Shown: positions 6,340-7,137 of the stretch, piece by piece | Layout: every line of letters begins with the position of its first letter | Position numbering within the stretch: the stretch's first letter is position 1 | Origin: Paracoccaceae bacterium | GTDB lineage: Bacteria > Pseudomonadota > Alphaproteobacteria > Rhodobacterales > Rhodobacteraceae | Reading direction: 5' to 3' | Assembly: GCA_006227805.1 (NCBI GenBank) | Contig: SBFT01000365.1 | Location: forward strand, 1-7,137 | Length of the DNA stretch: 7,137 nt | The notes under the pieces: model-generated | Database searches by the model: none | Seen by the model: only the letters and a program-made list of their open reading frames with translations | Told to the model about the DNA's origin: nothing | Translations under genes and position numbers: made by a program

Positions 6340-7137
6340 CTATTCGGCAGGCGGGGTTTCCAGCAGGACCGCCGAGACCGGCGCCAGTGCCACGCGCCCG
6401 GCGCGATCCTGAAGCCCCCAGAGCAGAAGCGCCGAGACCGTGTCGGGCCGCACCCGTCCCAGCATGATGACCGAGCCTTCCTGCCCGGCGCGGAACGCCG
6501 CCTGGTCGAGGAAGCGGCGCATCACGGTGGGCGTCTGCCCTGCCCCGTCGAAATCGCGGAAGACCGGCGCGGCGGGCACGCCGTCGCGGCGGGCCAGATT
6601 GGCGACCGTGTTCAGGCCGACATTCTGGGTCACCAGTCCGTAGCCCTTGTCGCGCAGGATCGCGGTGACCTGGTCCGACAGGGGGCGGTTGCCCTGGATG
6701 CCGTCATCGGTGCCCTCGATCAGGCCCACCGCCTGATCCAGCGTGGAAAAGCCCAGCTCCAGCGCGGCTTCGGCGTCCCGCGGCGTGGCGGTGGGCGTCA
6801 GGTTGACCAGCGCCAGGACCTCGAACCCGGCGGCGCGGTGGCGGGCCATCTTCTCGGCTGCGTCGGGCGCGGTGGGATCGATCGCGAAGGTCAGCGGATA
6901 GGGAAAATCGGCCAGCGCCTCGACCCCGATGGCGGCGTCGTCGTCGATCAGCACGATCGCCATCAGGGGCAGGTCGCCGGGCGCCTCGAAGGGGGCGGCG
7001 AACCTCTCGATCGGGCGCGTCGCGGCAGGGTTGGCGACGGGCGTGGCGGCGTCGGTCGCGGGTCCCGTCACGGGCGCGGTCACGGTGGGCAGGCGCGAGG
7101 ACGTGCCGGCATTGCGTTCGGTCAGCGGCACGACGGG
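6340..7137 (-). CDS. Divergent polysaccharide deacetylase family protein (YibQ-like), C-terminal part (runs off right edge)
   Basis: The frame is open from the right edge to a TAG at 6342-6340 and gives 265 residues. The first possible start is a GTG at 7131-7129, but no ribosome site can be assessed and the frame stays open beyond it, so the true start is probably outside. Numbering from that GTG, residues about 9-52 are a Pro/Ala/Thr-rich low-complexity linker, as expected between a membrane anchor or signal and a periplasmic domain. The folded domain follows. LMAIVLIDDDAAIG (56-69) carries the acidic cluster of the family's first motif. FPYPLTFAIDP (76-86), RAAGFEVLALVNLTP (99-113), and GYGLVTQNVGLNT (163-175) followed by PVFRDFDGAGQ (189-199) match the order of the divergent polysaccharide deacetylase family (E. 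coli YibQ, Pfam PF04748). Catalytic histidines expected of deacetylases seem missing. Function is unknown; a link to envelope glycan is inference. It converges on trpE with a 3-base gap. Confidence 0.75.
   Translation of the reverse strand, partial: PVVPLTERNAGTSSRLPTVTAPVTGPATDAATPVANPAATRPIERFAAPFEAPGDLPLMAIVLIDDDAAIGVEALADFPYPLTFAIDPTAPDAAEKMARHRAAGFEVLALVNLTPTATPRDAEAALELGFSTLDQAVGLIEGTDDGIQGNRPLSDQVTAILRDKGYGLVTQNVGLNTVANLARRDGVPAAPVFRDFDGAGQTPTVMRRFLDQAAFRAGQEGSVIMLGRVRPDTVSALLLWGLQDRAGRVALAPVSAVLLETPPAE

Noticed and set aside
7129..7131. GTG at 7131 as the true start of the YibQ-like gene
   Set aside because: The frame remains open to the window edge, and family members usually have an N-terminal membrane segment that is not visible here, so the gene probably begins outside.

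Overview
This is a high-GC, densely coded stretch of bacterial chromosome. Its gene content and protein sequences suggest an alphaproteobacterium of the Rhodobacterales (Rhodobacter/Paracoccus type). That placement is a judgement from remembered family resemblance, not from a search. All seven genes are housekeeping or conserved genes. I see no mobile element, CRISPR array, tRNA or rRNA gene, and no region of clearly foreign composition.

Layout, left to right. (1) The 5' part of pdxH (pyridoxamine/pyridoxine 5'-phosphate oxidase) lies on the minus strand and runs off the left edge. (2) A 102-base divergent intergenic region separates it from a plus-strand run of fabI (enoyl-ACP reductase), gpt (xanthine-guanine phosphoribosyltransferase) and a fold-type I PLP aminotransferase. 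The gaps in this run are 19 and 4 bases, so it is probably one transcript. (3) A 71-base gap carries an AT-rich promoter-like patch and an 8-base inverted repeat that covers the next ribosome binding site. (4) ppiD (membrane-anchored periplasmic parvulin-like chaperone) follows, then trpE (anthranilate synthase component I). The two are separated by nothing but the ppiD TAG codon. (5) A minus-strand gene of the divergent polysaccharide deacetylase (YibQ-like) family ends 3 bases beyond trpE and runs off the right edge.

The genes serve different pathways: vitamin B6 salvage, fatty acid elongation, purine salvage, amino-acid transamination, envelope protein folding, tryptophan synthesis and, possibly, envelope glycan metabolism. 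PdxH makes pyridoxal 5'-phosphate, which the aminotransferase uses, but I would not read a dedicated pathway into that. TrpE needs a TrpG glutaminase partner that is not in this window.

I find no convincing undescribed system. The points most worth a second look are the in-frame single-stop junction between ppiD and trpE (which leaves no room for a trp attenuator), the inverted repeat masking the ppiD ribosome binding site, and the apparent loss of catalytic residues in both the PpiD parvulin domain and the YibQ-like protein.
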